64,000 nucleotides of DNA from JAWXBM01 sp964470455 (GTDB taxonomy: Bacteria; Pseudomonadota; Gammaproteobacteria; Xanthomonadales; SZUA-36), in the NCBI GenBank assembly GCA_964470455.1, contig CAYYCX010000007.1, positions 19,751 through 83,750 on the forward strand, given 5' to 3'. A program made the position numbers and the translations under genes. Below the pieces are notes generated by a model. That model was not told where the DNA came from, ran no database searches, and saw only the letters and a program-made list of their open reading frames with translations. Of this stretch, positions 8,973 to 16,853 are shown in pieces (position 1 is the stretch's first letter; each line of letters opens with the position of its first letter).

Positions 8973-9752
8973 ATGGATTTAGGTATAGCGGGACGATCCG
9001 CCATCGTCTGCGGTTCGAGCAAAGGTTTGGGCAAGGCCTGCGCCCTGGCCCTGGCCAGGGAAGGCGTGAATGTGTGGTTGACCGCGCGCGGCGCCGAAAG
9101 CCTGAAGTCCGCGGCGGCCGAAATTGCGGCGCTGGCGGCAGGAGGGGTCAATACGGTAGTGGCCGACGTGACCACCGAACGTGGCCGCGATGCCCTGATG
9201 GCGGCCTGCCCGCAACCCGATATCCTGGTGAACAACGCCGGAGGCCCACCGCCGGGCAATTTCCGCGACTGGGACCAGTCGGACTGGATGGCAGCCATCA
9301 ACGCCAACATGTTGAGCGCCATCGACCTGATCCGCCGCAACCTCGATGGCATGATCGAGCGGCGCTTCGGCCGTATCGTCAACATCACCAGCATCGCCGT
9401 CAAAATGCCGCAGGGGGATCTGGGGCTGTCCAATGGCGCCCGCGCCGGCCTGACGGGTTTTGTGTCTGGTATCGCCCGCGAGCCCGCGCGCTACAACGTG
9501 ACCATCAACAACCTGTTGCCGGGTTTCATCGCAACCGACCGCCTGAAAAGCCTGATGGCCGGCAAGGCCGCGGCCGCCGGCGTTGATGCCGAAACCTTCG
9601 CCAACGACTTCTACCAGAAGATCCCGGCGCGCCGGCCCGGCGATCCGGATGAGTTCGGCGCACTCTGCGCTTTTCTGTGCAGCCAGCAGGCCGCCTACCT
9701 GACGGCCCAGAATTTCCTCATGGATGGAGGCGTCTATCCCGCAACTTTTTGA
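8973..9752 (+). CDS. SDR family oxidoreductase lacking the usual Tyr-Lys pair
   Basis: This 259-residue protein is a short-chain dehydrogenase/reductase with the nucleotide loop CGSSKGLG (residues 13-20), an NNAG motif after ILV, and a C-terminal MDGG segment, all placed as in FabG-type enzymes. The start at 8973 is set by GGGAG eight bases upstream; the longer frame reads through the divergent promoter region. Its active site is atypical: after NITSIAV, the position of the YxxxK motif reads LSNGARAGLTG, so the catalytic tyrosine is absent and the lysine position is replaced by Arg. A known SDR subgroup shares this pattern, so it may be an active variant or a non-catalytic binder. It is divergent from the hydantoinase gene. 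Confidence 0.86.
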   Translation: MDLGIAGRSAIVCGSSKGLGKACALALAREGVNVWLTARGAESLKSAAAEIAALAAGGVNTVVADVTTERGRDALMAACPQPDILVNNAGGPPPGNFRDWDQSDWMAAINANMLSAIDLIRRNLDGMIERRFGRIVNITSIAVKMPQGDLGLSNGARAGLTGFVSGIAREPARYNVTINNLLPGFIATDRLKSLMAGKAAAAGVDAETFANDFYQKIPARRPGDPDEFGALCAFLCSQQAAYLTAQNFLMDGGVYPATF

Positions 9753-9905
9753 GCCGTGCGGCACAGGCCGTCACGCAGGCCGTCACGCAGGCCAGACACA
9801 GGCGAACCATCCAGGTTCCGGGGCAAGCCGGCATGGGGCCGCCCTGGAGATTGGCCCAGGTGTTTTGGCTTGGGGCTTGGCTTCGAAATTGGCTTTCGTG
9901 CAACG

Positions 9906-9931
9906 AAAAAGGCCCGGCTGTGGGCCGGGCC
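9906..9931 (-). terminator. Hairpin with T-tract on the minus strand
   Basis: An eight-base-pair perfect stem (GGCCCGGC 9911-9918 with GCCGGGCC 9924-9931, five-base loop) is preceded on the plus strand by AAAAA, so read leftward it is a GC hairpin followed by T residues. No clear leftward gene ends here, so it may be bidirectional or a relic. Confidence 0.45.
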
Positions 9932-9968
9932 TCAATTCGCAGGGCAGTTGTGAAAACCTGTATTGCAT

Positions 9969-10066
9969 GGGCCAATCCCTGGCCCGGCTTTCCTTCCCTG
10001 GCTCGATTACTTGCGAGCGTAACCATCCGTGTCGATTCGGGTACCACAAGGGCCAATCCCTGGCCC
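9969..10066. repeat. Pair of GGGCCA-N5-TGGCCC palindromes
   Basis: The identical 17-mer GGGCCAATCCCTGGCCC occurs at 9969-9985 and 10050-10066, each followed by a similar TCCTTCCCTG segment. It differs from the other dispersed families here and is likely a separate small REP-like element. Confidence 0.6.
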
Positions 10067-10389
10067 GGTACATCCTTCCCTGTCTTCGCCCATTGCCGGC
10101 GTTGCGGTCTTCCGTGACCATCGGGAAGTCAGTCCTTGTCTTCCCGGGCAATCCGTTGCCCCTTTTGCTGGTAACCATACTGCCTGCGAACCGGTTTTCG
10201 TACCACTGTTACTTTTTACGGTTTTGGGTCGCATTTTCACCGGCCGTTAATGCCACGAAATCCTTGCGATTGAGGCGATGACCGACGGGAATGGCGCAGT
10301 ACGGGCCGGGAATTGAGGAAATGGGAAGCGACGCGTCCAGCTTCATGGCCCACTGCAAACCAGTATCATGCCCACTTCGGCGCTGGCTC

Positions 10390-10530
10390 TGCTGGTCGGC
10401 AATTTTGGCCAGCCCCATCGCTTTGGCCAAGGGCTGGCACGACCTGATCATTCCCGGAATCATGGCCGGCACCCTGGGCAACGCCATCGGATCTTTCCTG
10501 GGTGTGGCGATGTGGTCGATGCTGTCCTGA
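10390..10530 (+). pseudogene. Possible C-terminal relic of a DUF819 (YjcL-type) membrane protein
   Basis: The last part of a short open frame encodes a hydrophobic stretch reading ALAKGWHDLIIPGIMAGTLG followed by NAIGSFLGVAMW, which resembles the last transmembrane hairpin of DUF819/YjcL membrane proteins. No matching N-terminal portion is found upstream, where the sequence is repeat-rich and frames are broken. I read this as a remnant of a deleted gene. The similarity is from memory of the family pattern and is modest, so it could also be chance hydrophobic coding. Confidence 0.3.
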
Positions 10531-10616
10531 GAACCCGGCGGATGACTGGCCTTCGCTTCGCTGTTGCGGGTTTGCAGCCATCTCAAGGCGCCATGGTGGA
10601 CTCGTCACCTTGTTTG

Positions 10617-10650
10617 CGCCGTCATTCCGGCGCAGGCCGGAATCCACGGA
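10617..10650. repeat. GTCATTCCGG palindromic element
   Basis: CGTCATTCCGGCGCAGGCCGG with the following AATCCACGGA is a short palindrome of the same family as the elements at 2171, 16696 and 43434. Confidence 0.6.
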
Positions 10651-10687
10651 CACCGGCAAGGCTGTTTCTTCCGAATAAGCCAATGGC

Positions 10688-10752
10688 TTGTGGGAGGCAG
10701 CCATGCTGCCGACATTCCAGGTTTTTGTCGCGAGCGTGGCTAGCTCCTACGG
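10688..10752. repeat. Dispersed two-armed repeat, intergenic copy
   Basis: GTGGGAGGCAGCCATGCTGCC followed about 20 bases later by GCGAGCGTGGCTAGCTCCTAC: the two palindromic arms in the same order and spacing as in the 33404 array. It lies just downstream of the YajQ gene's stop on the opposite strand. Confidence 0.8.
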
Positions 10753-10764
10753 ACATGGGGCGGG

Positions 10765-11247
10765 TCAATCGCGAAAATTCCTGTACTGCAACGGCAGCCC
10801 GATATCGGCTTCGCGCAGCAGCGCAATCACAGCCTGCAGGTCGTCGCGTTTCTTGCCGGTCACCCGCAGCTGGTCGCCCTGGATGGCGGTTTGCACCTTC
10901 ATTTTCTGGTCCTTGATCAGCTTCACCAGCTTGCGCGCATCGTCCGACCCGATGCCTTCGCGCACCGTGATCGTCTGGGTGGCGGTTTTGGCCTGCACCA
11001 CCGGCTCGGATTTTTCCAGCGCAACGATGTCGATGCCGCGCTTCACCAGCTTGCCGCAGAGAATGTCGTACATCTGCTGCAGCTGGAATTCCGAACCCGA
11101 GCTGAGCTTGATCACTCGGCCATCCAGTTCAAATTTCGAATCCGTGCCCTTGAAATCGAAGCGGGTGGTCACTTCGCGATTGGCCTGGTCCACGGCGTTC
11201 GAAAGTTCATGGCTGTCGACTTCGGAAACCACATCAAATGAAGGCAT
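10765..11247 (-). CDS. yajQ: YajQ family nucleotide-binding protein
   Basis: This 160-residue cytoplasmic protein belongs to the YajQ family (two RRM-like alpha/beta domains). It begins MPSFDVVSEVDSHELSNAVD and contains RFDFKGT and the C-terminal LREADIGLPLQYRNFRD, all hallmarks of the family. Family members bind nucleotides, and a Xanthomonas homologue binds cyclic di-GMP and works with a transcription factor; whether this one binds c-di-GMP is not visible. The start at 11247 is set by an AGGAG about seven bases upstream; the longer frame would add an unlikely 43-residue extension. It stands alone, with a dispersed repeat at its 3' side and the PycTM-like gene upstream on the same strand. 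Confidence 0.95.
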   Translation of the reverse strand: MPSFDVVSEVDSHELSNAVDQANREVTTRFDFKGTDSKFELDGRVIKLSSGSEFQLQQMYDILCGKLVKRGIDIVALEKSEPVVQAKTATQTITVREGIGSDDARKLVKLIKDQKMKVQTAIQGDQLRVTGKKRDDLQAVIALLREADIGLPLQYRNFRD

Positions 11248-11315
11248 GTTCGAACTCCTGGCTTGAATGGAAAAATCAGGTGGAAAACACGGCGGAAGTG
11301 CAGTCGCAAACCGGT

Positions 11316-12056
11316 TCAGGTGGTGCGCAGGGACAACCAGATGAACACCACCAGGAATGAGCTGACGCCCAGGCACAGTGCGATCATGAAGCTGGTGTAA
11401 GCCACCTGCAGCAGGGCGAATTTCTTGTTCAGCACACTGCCCAGGCTGTGGATGTTGCGGATCATGGTGTCGTAGGTGAGCCCGCGGTCCTGCATCAGTT
11501 CTTCCATGCCCTTGACGAAATCAGGGGCGGACATGTTGGCGAAATTGCCGAAAAACAGGATGTTTCCCTGGCTGTTCTTCAGGTCGCTCAGCGTGATGGG
11601 GTGTCGCATCACCCGCGGCCTGGCGGCCAGGATGGCGAAAATCATCGAGATCAGGCTGCCCACCAGCAGCAACAGCGTGGGCAGCAGCAGCCAGGGATTG
11701 TTATCCAGCTTGGGCGCCACCGAGGCGAGGATGATGGACATGATGATGCCATTGATGCTGATCATCATATTGGCCTTGTTGTCCGCCAGCGCGGTGAGTT
11801 CCATCTGTACACGGTAGGAACTCTTGAACAGCGTCTCGATGCCACGGGCGCTACCGGGTTGCTTGGGGGCAGGTGCTTCCGGCCCGATGGCAGCCGCTTC
11901 CGGCGCTGCCAGGCTCTGGCCATCAGGCCCCAGCACTGCCTGCCCGGTTTCGGCGGCTACCGGTTGGGCTTCGTCGTGAATCAGGTGAATGGCCTGCTCG
12001 AGGTCCGTCTGGGCCCGGTGCAGTTTCTTTTCGGCATCTTTCAATTCGTTGGCCAT
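11316..12056 (-). CDS. PycTM-like (DUF5706) membrane protein
   Basis: The 246-residue product has a soluble helical N-terminus with an Ala/Pro-rich linker, then ELTALADNKANMMISINGII leading into a first membrane helix (about residues 97-116), a second (about 122-146) ending in AARPRV, a cytoplasmic loop with FFGNF, and a third near the C-terminus. The ADNKA-MMISINGII signature and this layout match the DUF5706 domain used as the transmembrane effector in Pycsar anti-phage systems, where a cyclic pyrimidine nucleotide triggers membrane damage. No uridylate or cytidylate cyclase lies nearby, so this may be an orphan effector or a housekeeping relative. The start at 12056 gives a sensible hydrophilic N-terminus; upstream ATGs at 12065 and 12095 are alternatives. 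Confidence 0.72.
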   Translation of the reverse strand: MANELKDAEKKLHRAQTDLEQAIHLIHDEAQPVAAETGQAVLGPDGQSLAAPEAAAIGPEAPAPKQPGSARGIETLFKSSYRVQMELTALADNKANMMISINGIIMSIILASVAPKLDNNPWLLLPTLLLLVGSLISMIFAILAARPRVMRHPITLSDLKNSQGNILFFGNFANMSAPDFVKGMEELMQDRGLTYDTMIRNIHSLGSVLNKKFALLQVAYTSFMIALCLGVSSFLVVFIWLSLRTT

Positions 12057-12257
12057 GAACCCGCCCATCGTTCGCATGGATGATGCAATTATCATAGCCT
12101 ATTCGCGACGAGTCTCATGCCTGCCCTCAAACCATTGGGGCAAACCGGCCTGGACAGAACAAGGCAGGTTGGGCAACTGTGGGCCGTATTCGTGGCAGAA
12201 TGGCCGCCTGGCTCTTGTTTTGCCTTGTTGATCAAGACCCGGCACCCGGGGGGAGAA

Positions 12258-14183
12258 ATGTTCATGCATTCAGGAATCAAGATCATTTTGCCATTCGCAT
12301 TCCTGGCCGCCTTGATGGCCACGCCTTCCCGGGCGAGCGAGGTGACTGGTTCGGCACCGGTGGAAGCGCTTGCCGGTTCAAGAGTCGAAGTGAACTACAG
12401 CGGCAGCACCAATCCGCGTGACTTCATCACCATCGTGTCCGCCGATGCCGCAGAAGGCACGTACGGCGATTACCAGTATGCACGCAAGAGTCCCGTCAAA
12501 CTGCTGGCGCCGGCCGATGCGGGTGACTATGAAATCCGTTTCCTTGCCGCTGATTCGCCCTACCCGACGCTGTGGAGCCAGCCGCTGCAGGTCACCGAGC
12601 CCACCGCCAGCCTGCAGGCCGCGGATGAAGTGGCTGGCGGAGCCATGTTGGAGGTGCACTGGACCGGGCCCGACAATCCGCAGGATTTCATCACCATCGT
12701 GGCGGCAGGGGCTGAGGAGGGTGATTACGAGCGCGGCTATGTGTACACCGCCAAGGGCTCGCCGGTGAAGCTCACGGCGCCGGATGCGCCCGGTGCGTAT
12801 GAGATTCGCTACCTGATGGGCCAGTCGCCGTATCGCACCCTGGCGCGGCATGCCTTGCAGGTAACCGGCACCGAGGCGTCGATTGAGGCGCCGGACAGTG
12901 TGCCCGCCGGCGCGGCCATCCAGTTCACCTGGCAGGGTCCGGACAACGCGCAGGATTTCATCACCATCGTGCCGGCTGACGCTCCGGACAAGGATTACGC
13001 TGATTACGTCTACACGCAAAAAGGCAGCCCGGCGGAACTGCTGGCGCCGGAAGAGCCTGGCGCGTACGAAATCCGCTACCTGACCGGCCAGAGTTACACG
13101 GTGTTGGCGCGGGCCCGCATCGAGACGACGCCGGTTCACGCCAGCGTTTCGGGCCCCGGGTCCATCGAGGCGCTGAGCGTGGTGCAGGTGGGCTGGGAAG
13201 GCCCGGGCAATCCGCTGGATTACGTGATCATCCAGCCTGTTGGCGCTGAACCCTCGGAAAGTGGGTCCTATGCCTACACCCATCGCGGGCCGGAGCTGCG
13301 TATCACCGCTCCGGCGGAACCGGGCGATTACGAGTACCGCTACATGACCGGGCAATCGAACCGGGTGCTGGCCAGCCAGCCGGTGACGGTGACGCCGCGC
13401 CAGGCGCCGGGCAGGTTGCGTGTGGTCGACCACGGTGAAACGGCCGGGCCTGCTGGCGGCGCCAACGTGGTGGTGATCCTGGATGCCTCGGGCAGCATGC
13501 TGCAGCGCCTCGATGGCGATCGGCGCATCGACATTGCCAAGGCTTCGCTGCGCCAGCTGGTCAGCGATGACCTGCCTGAAGGTACGAATTTCGGTTTGCG
13601 GGTGTTTGGCCACAAGGAGGCCGATTCCTGCCGCACCGACCTGGAAATTCCGCTGGCGCCGCTGAACCGCTCCGACGCCGCCGCCAAAGTCGCGGCAGTC
13701 AATGCCATGAACCTGGCGAAGACGCCGATTGCCGACACCCTGGCGCAGGCCGGTGGCGACCTGGCCGGCAAAACCGGACCCGGCCTGATCATCCTTTTGA
13801 CCGATGGCGAGGAAACCTGTGATGGCGACCCGGCTGCGGTGATCGAATCGCTGCGCAGTGGCGGGCAGGACGTGCGCGTGAATATCGTCGGCTTCGCCAT
13901 CAACGAACTGATGCTGCGGGAAACCTTTGCCAGCTGGGCCAGCCTGGGCGGTGGCCTGTACATCGATGCGCGCAACGCCGCGGAGCTGTCGGCGGGCCTG
14001 TCTTCAGCCATCGAACGGACATACACCGTCCTGGGCGCGGACGGCAGCCCGGCGGCGGAGGGCCTGGTCAATGGGCTGGCAGTGGAGCTGCCACCCGGCG
14101 AGTACCGCGTGCAGGTGGCGGGTTTTGAACCGCAAACCGTGTCCGTCGCGGCGGATGAGGAAACCCTGGTGCCGCTGGACTGA
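12258..14183 (+). CDS. Exported VWA-domain protein with four Ig-like repeats
   Basis: This 641-residue protein starts with a signal peptide (SGIKIILPFAFLAALMATPS) behind a strong GGGGGAG ribosome site; the ATG at 12264 is an equally good start. It then has four tandem repeats of roughly 90 residues, each built around an aromatic WxGP-type strand, QDFITIV, YVYT, GSPV-L-AP, PGAYEIRYL and a GQS loop, probably beta-sandwich modules. A von Willebrand factor A domain follows, with the metal site DASGS at residues 409-413 and a later TDGEETC. The C-terminal 60 residues form a short beta module (LPPGEYRVQVAGFEP). It is probably periplasmic or surface-attached and binds partners through its metal site. 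No enzymatic motif is visible. Confidence 0.82.
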   Translation: MFMHSGIKIILPFAFLAALMATPSRASEVTGSAPVEALAGSRVEVNYSGSTNPRDFITIVSADAAEGTYGDYQYARKSPVKLLAPADAGDYEIRFLAADSPYPTLWSQPLQVTEPTASLQAADEVAGGAMLEVHWTGPDNPQDFITIVAAGAEEGDYERGYVYTAKGSPVKLTAPDAPGAYEIRYLMGQSPYRTLARHALQVTGTEASIEAPDSVPAGAAIQFTWQGPDNAQDFITIVPADAPDKDYADYVYTQKGSPAELLAPEEPGAYEIRYLTGQSYTVLARARIETTPVHASVSGPGSIEALSVVQVGWEGPGNPLDYVIIQPVGAEPSESGSYAYTHRGPELRITAPAEPGDYEYRYMTGQSNRVLASQPVTVTPRQAPGRLRVVDHGETAGPAGGANVVVILDASGSMLQRLDGDRRIDIAKASLRQLVSDDLPEGTNFGLRVFGHKEADSCRTDLEIPLAPLNRSDAAAKVAAVNAMNLAKTPIADTLAQAGGDLAGKTGPGLIILLTDGEETCDGDPAAVIESLRSGGQDVRVNIVGFAINELMLRETFASWASLGGGLYIDARNAAELSAGLSSAIERTYTVLGADGSPAAEGLVNGLAVELPPGEYRVQVAGFEPQTVSVAADEETLVPLD

Positions 14184-14261
14184 AACCAGCGGCCATCCAT
14201 ACCGAACAGCCAAACCGAACAATCACCCAAACCGAATAATCACCCAAACTGGAGAATTCAT

Positions 14262-14795
14262 GTGAGCATTTCCCTTTACGACGCCTCGGTGGGCAGCTAT
14301 GTGCAACTGGTACCCGCCGTCAGCGCCCTGCTGGAAAAGGCCGCGAGCCATTTCGCAGCTGAAAACATACCGCTGGATGACCTGCCCGACTGGCGCCTGC
14401 ACGCGACCATGCTGCCGCTTCGATTCCAGGTTGCATCGGTGGTGCATCATTCCGTGGGCACCATCGAGAGTATGCGCAGCGGCACTTTCAGCCCGCCGGC
14501 CTATGACGCCAAACAGGACTTCGCCGCCATGCAGGCCAGCCTGGTCAACGCACTGGAAACGCTGAACGCCTTGCAGCCGGACGAGGTGAACGCACTTGCC
14601 GGCAAGCCCATGGAATTCGTCATGGGCGACCTGCGGCTGCCCTTCAGCACCGAGAATTTCGTGCTGAGTTTCTCCCTGCCCAATTTCCACTTCCATGCCG
14701 CCACGGCCTACGACATCCTCCGGCACAGGGGCCTCCCGCTGGGCAAACGTGACTTCCTTGGCCGCCTGCGCATCACGCGCACGCCAAAAGCATGA
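14262..14795 (+). CDS. DUF1993 family protein
   Basis: A 177-residue soluble helical protein of the DUF1993 family, recognisable from YDASVGSYVQLVPAVSALLE, PDWRLHATMLPLRFQV, and the C-terminal FSLPNFHFHAATAYDILRHRG. The fold is related to DinB-like four-helix bundles, but the function is unknown. Translation appears to start at GTG (14262) seven bases after GGAG; the overlapping ATG at 14260 is followed at once by TGA and cannot be used. The last bases overlap the start of the next gene (ATGA at 14792-14795), so the two are probably translated together. A 17-nt near-perfect tandem (AATCACCCAAACCGA type) precedes the ribosome site. Confidence 0.85.
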   Translation: MSISLYDASVGSYVQLVPAVSALLEKAASHFAAENIPLDDLPDWRLHATMLPLRFQVASVVHHSVGTIESMRSGTFSPPAYDAKQDFAAMQASLVNALETLNALQPDEVNALAGKPMEFVMGDLRLPFSTENFVLSFSLPNFHFHAATAYDILRHRGLPLGKRDFLGRLRITRTPKA

Positions 14796-16603
14796 ACAAC
14801 ATGAGCAAGCTGCTTGTGGCGCTGGCGGCCGTGGTGGTGGGCGCCGGCCTGGCGTTCCTGCTGTTTCGCGGCTCGGCTGACGAAGCACCGCAACCGGTTG
14901 CGCCACCGGTGGAGGCGGTTTCGCTGAACAGTGCTGCGGAGCGGGTTAACGCGCTGGCCGATGACTATGTGCGCTTTTACTTCGACCAGTTTCCCGAACA
15001 GGCGCTGATCTCCGGCGCGCCCGATCCCGATCCGGCGCGCCTGAGCGACAACTCGCTGGAATCCCGTGCCCGCTGGCAGATCCTGCAGCAGGACCTGTTG
15101 GCGCAGCTGGACGAAATTGACCTTGAATCGGTCACTGATCCGGCGGCCATCCTCACCGCCAACATGCTGCGTAACCAGCTGCGAAGTTCGCTGGACCTGG
15201 CGGTGTGCAGGAACGAGCTGTGGTCGGTCAGCCCCACCTGGACCGGTTGGCTGGCCGAGTTTACCGATATCGCCGGCAAACTACAGATGGACACGCTCGA
15301 ACAGCAGGATGCCGCCATCAGCCGCATGACGCAGATGGCGGACTACATTGACACCGAAGCCTTGAACCTGCGCGAAGGCGTTGAGCTGGGTTACGTGGCG
15401 CCCAAAAACAGTGTACGGGCTCTGGCGGACCTGCTGGATGCTTTCCTGGCGCTACCCGCTGCGGAAACCCCATTTGTGCAGGCTGCCATGGACCAGGATA
15501 TCGGCTACCAGCAACGTGTGGCGCAGTTGGTTGATGAAACGGTCCGGCCCGCCATGCAGCGTTACCGCGACTACCTCGCCGGCGACTACCTGGCGGCGGC
15601 GCGTGATGACATTGGCGTTTACGCAAGCCCGGGCGGTGCCGCGTGTTACAACGCCTCGGTACGTTACTGGGCCACGCTGGATCTCGATGCCGAAGAGATC
15701 CACCGCATCGGCCTCGAGCAGATGGAGCGTACCCTGGCTGAGATTGCCGCCATCGGTGAGCGCAGTTTCCATGAAAGTGATCCGCTGAAGTTGCTGCGGC
15801 TGGTGAAAACCGACCCGCAATACCTGTTCCAAAGCCGCGCCGAAATGGTGGCCTATGCCGAAGCCGCGCTGGCCCGCGCCGAAGCGGAGATGCCGAAGTG
15901 GTTCAGCCGCCTGCCCAAAGCACCGGTGATCGTCGAGCCCTATCCGGCGTTCCAGGAAAAATCCGCGCCCGGCGGGCAGGCAGTACCGGCGGCAGCGGAC
16001 GGCAGCTCGCCGGGCAAATACATGATCAACACCTACCAGCCGGAAAAGCAGAGCCGTGCCATCCTGGAAGCCACCGCTTTCCATGAAGCCTATCCGGGCC
16101 ATCACACACAATTCACCATTGCCCAGGAGCGAACCGACCTGCATCCCGTGTCCCGTTACTTTTTCCTCTCGGGCTTCGGAGAGGGCTGGGCTCTGTACAC
16201 GGAACGCCTGGCCGATGAAATGGGGCTGTATTCATCCGATCTCGACCGGTTGGGCATGTTGTCCAACGAAGCCTGGCGCGCGGCCCGGCTGGTGGTTGAT
16301 TCCGGCATGCATGGCATGGGCTGGACAAGAGAACAAGCCATCGACTACATGAATGCCCACACTTCAAACACGGAAGCGCTGAACACCGCCGAAGTCGACC
16401 GCTACATTGCGGTACCGGGACAGGCAACCTCTTACCTGCTGGGCGCGCTGGAAATCCGCCGCCTGCGTGAACTGGCCGAAGCGGAACTGGGCAGCGACTT
16501 CGACATTCGCAAATTCCATGACCAGGTGCTGCAGGACGGCGCCATTCCTCTGACCGAGCTGGAAGGCAAGATCAAGAGGTGGATCGAAGCCGGCGGGCCA
16601 TGA
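14792..16603 (+). CDS. DUF885 family metallopeptidase-like protein, membrane anchored
   Basis: This 603-residue protein belongs to the DUF885 family, thought to be zinc-dependent hydrolases or peptidases. An N-terminal membrane helix (LLVALAAVVVGAGLAFLLF) anchors or exports it. The metal-binding motif is HEAYPGHH with His431, Glu432, His437 and His438, and the family segments FLSGFGEGWALYTERLADE and YLLGALEI follow at the usual spacing. Length is typical. Substrate is unknown; exported DUF885 proteins are often found with peptide-scavenging genes, which fits the abundance of exported hydrolases in this window. It overlaps the DUF1993 gene by four bases. Confidence 0.87.
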   Translation: MNNMSKLLVALAAVVVGAGLAFLLFRGSADEAPQPVAPPVEAVSLNSAAERVNALADDYVRFYFDQFPEQALISGAPDPDPARLSDNSLESRARWQILQQDLLAQLDEIDLESVTDPAAILTANMLRNQLRSSLDLAVCRNELWSVSPTWTGWLAEFTDIAGKLQMDTLEQQDAAISRMTQMADYIDTEALNLREGVELGYVAPKNSVRALADLLDAFLALPAAETPFVQAAMDQDIGYQQRVAQLVDETVRPAMQRYRDYLAGDYLAAARDDIGVYASPGGAACYNASVRYWATLDLDAEEIHRIGLEQMERTLAEIAAIGERSFHESDPLKLLRLVKTDPQYLFQSRAEMVAYAEAALARAEAEMPKWFSRLPKAPVIVEPYPAFQEKSAPGGQAVPAAADGSSPGKYMINTYQPEKQSRAILEATAFHEAYPGHHTQFTIAQERTDLHPVSRYFFLSGFGEGWALYTERLADEMGLYSSDLDRLGMLSNEAWRAARLVVDSGMHGMGWTREQAIDYMNAHTSNTEALNTAEVDRYIAVPGQATSYLLGALEIRRLRELAEAELGSDFDIRKFHDQVLQDGAIPLTELEGKIKRWIEAGGP

Positions 16604-16605
16604 AA

Positions 16606-16680
16606 TTTGGTTCAGGGAAGTTTGGTTCAGGGAAGTTTGGTTCAGGGACGTGTGGTTCAGGGATGCGAGGTTCAGGCTGG
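16606..16680 (+). repeat. 15-nt tandem repeat (TTTGGTTCAGGGAAG type)
   Basis: About five degenerating copies of a 15-nt unit containing TGGTTCAGGGA lie directly after the DUF885 stop codon. The first copies are identical and later ones diverge. Their multiple-of-three length would keep a frame, but none is translated within a recognised gene. Confidence 0.75.
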
Positions 16681-16695
16681 CCTCGAACCCTGCTT

Positions 16696-16723
16696 CGTCA
16701 TCCCGGGCTTGACCCGGGATCCA
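16696..16723. repeat. GTCATCCCGGG palindrome
   Basis: CGTCATCCCGGGCTTGACCCGGGATCC forms a seven-base-pair hairpin with a four-base loop and belongs to the dispersed GTCATCCCGG family. It lies between the DUF885 gene and the SDR gene. Confidence 0.7.
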
Positions 16724-16853
16724 ATACAACGGTGCGCGCTTGTTGCTGATCAGACACAACTGAGCGAGGGTCCTGGCAGCCGGGCGGTCATGCCTTGGCA
16801 GTCCGCGCAGGTCCGGTGTACCCTGCCCGCTGCTGATCGATTCGGAGTAAGGC

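Larger units (their letters stand above)
9753..10764. other. About 1 kb non-coding or degraded region
   Basis: No convincing intact gene is seen. From left to right it holds a 12-nt tandem (CCGTCACGCAGG, about 9767-9791), a leftward terminator-like hairpin (9906-9931), two copies of GGGCCAATCCCTGGCCC (9969-9985 and 10050-10066) with similar downstream sequence, a probable DUF819 relic (about 10390-10530), a GTCATTCCGG palindrome (about 10619), and a copy of the two-armed dispersed repeat (10688-10752). It looks like a decayed locus colonised by repeats. Confidence 0.6.

Noticed and set aside
11316..12056. Complete Pycsar system
   Set aside because: Only an effector-like protein is visible; no pyrimidine cyclase gene lies within the window.
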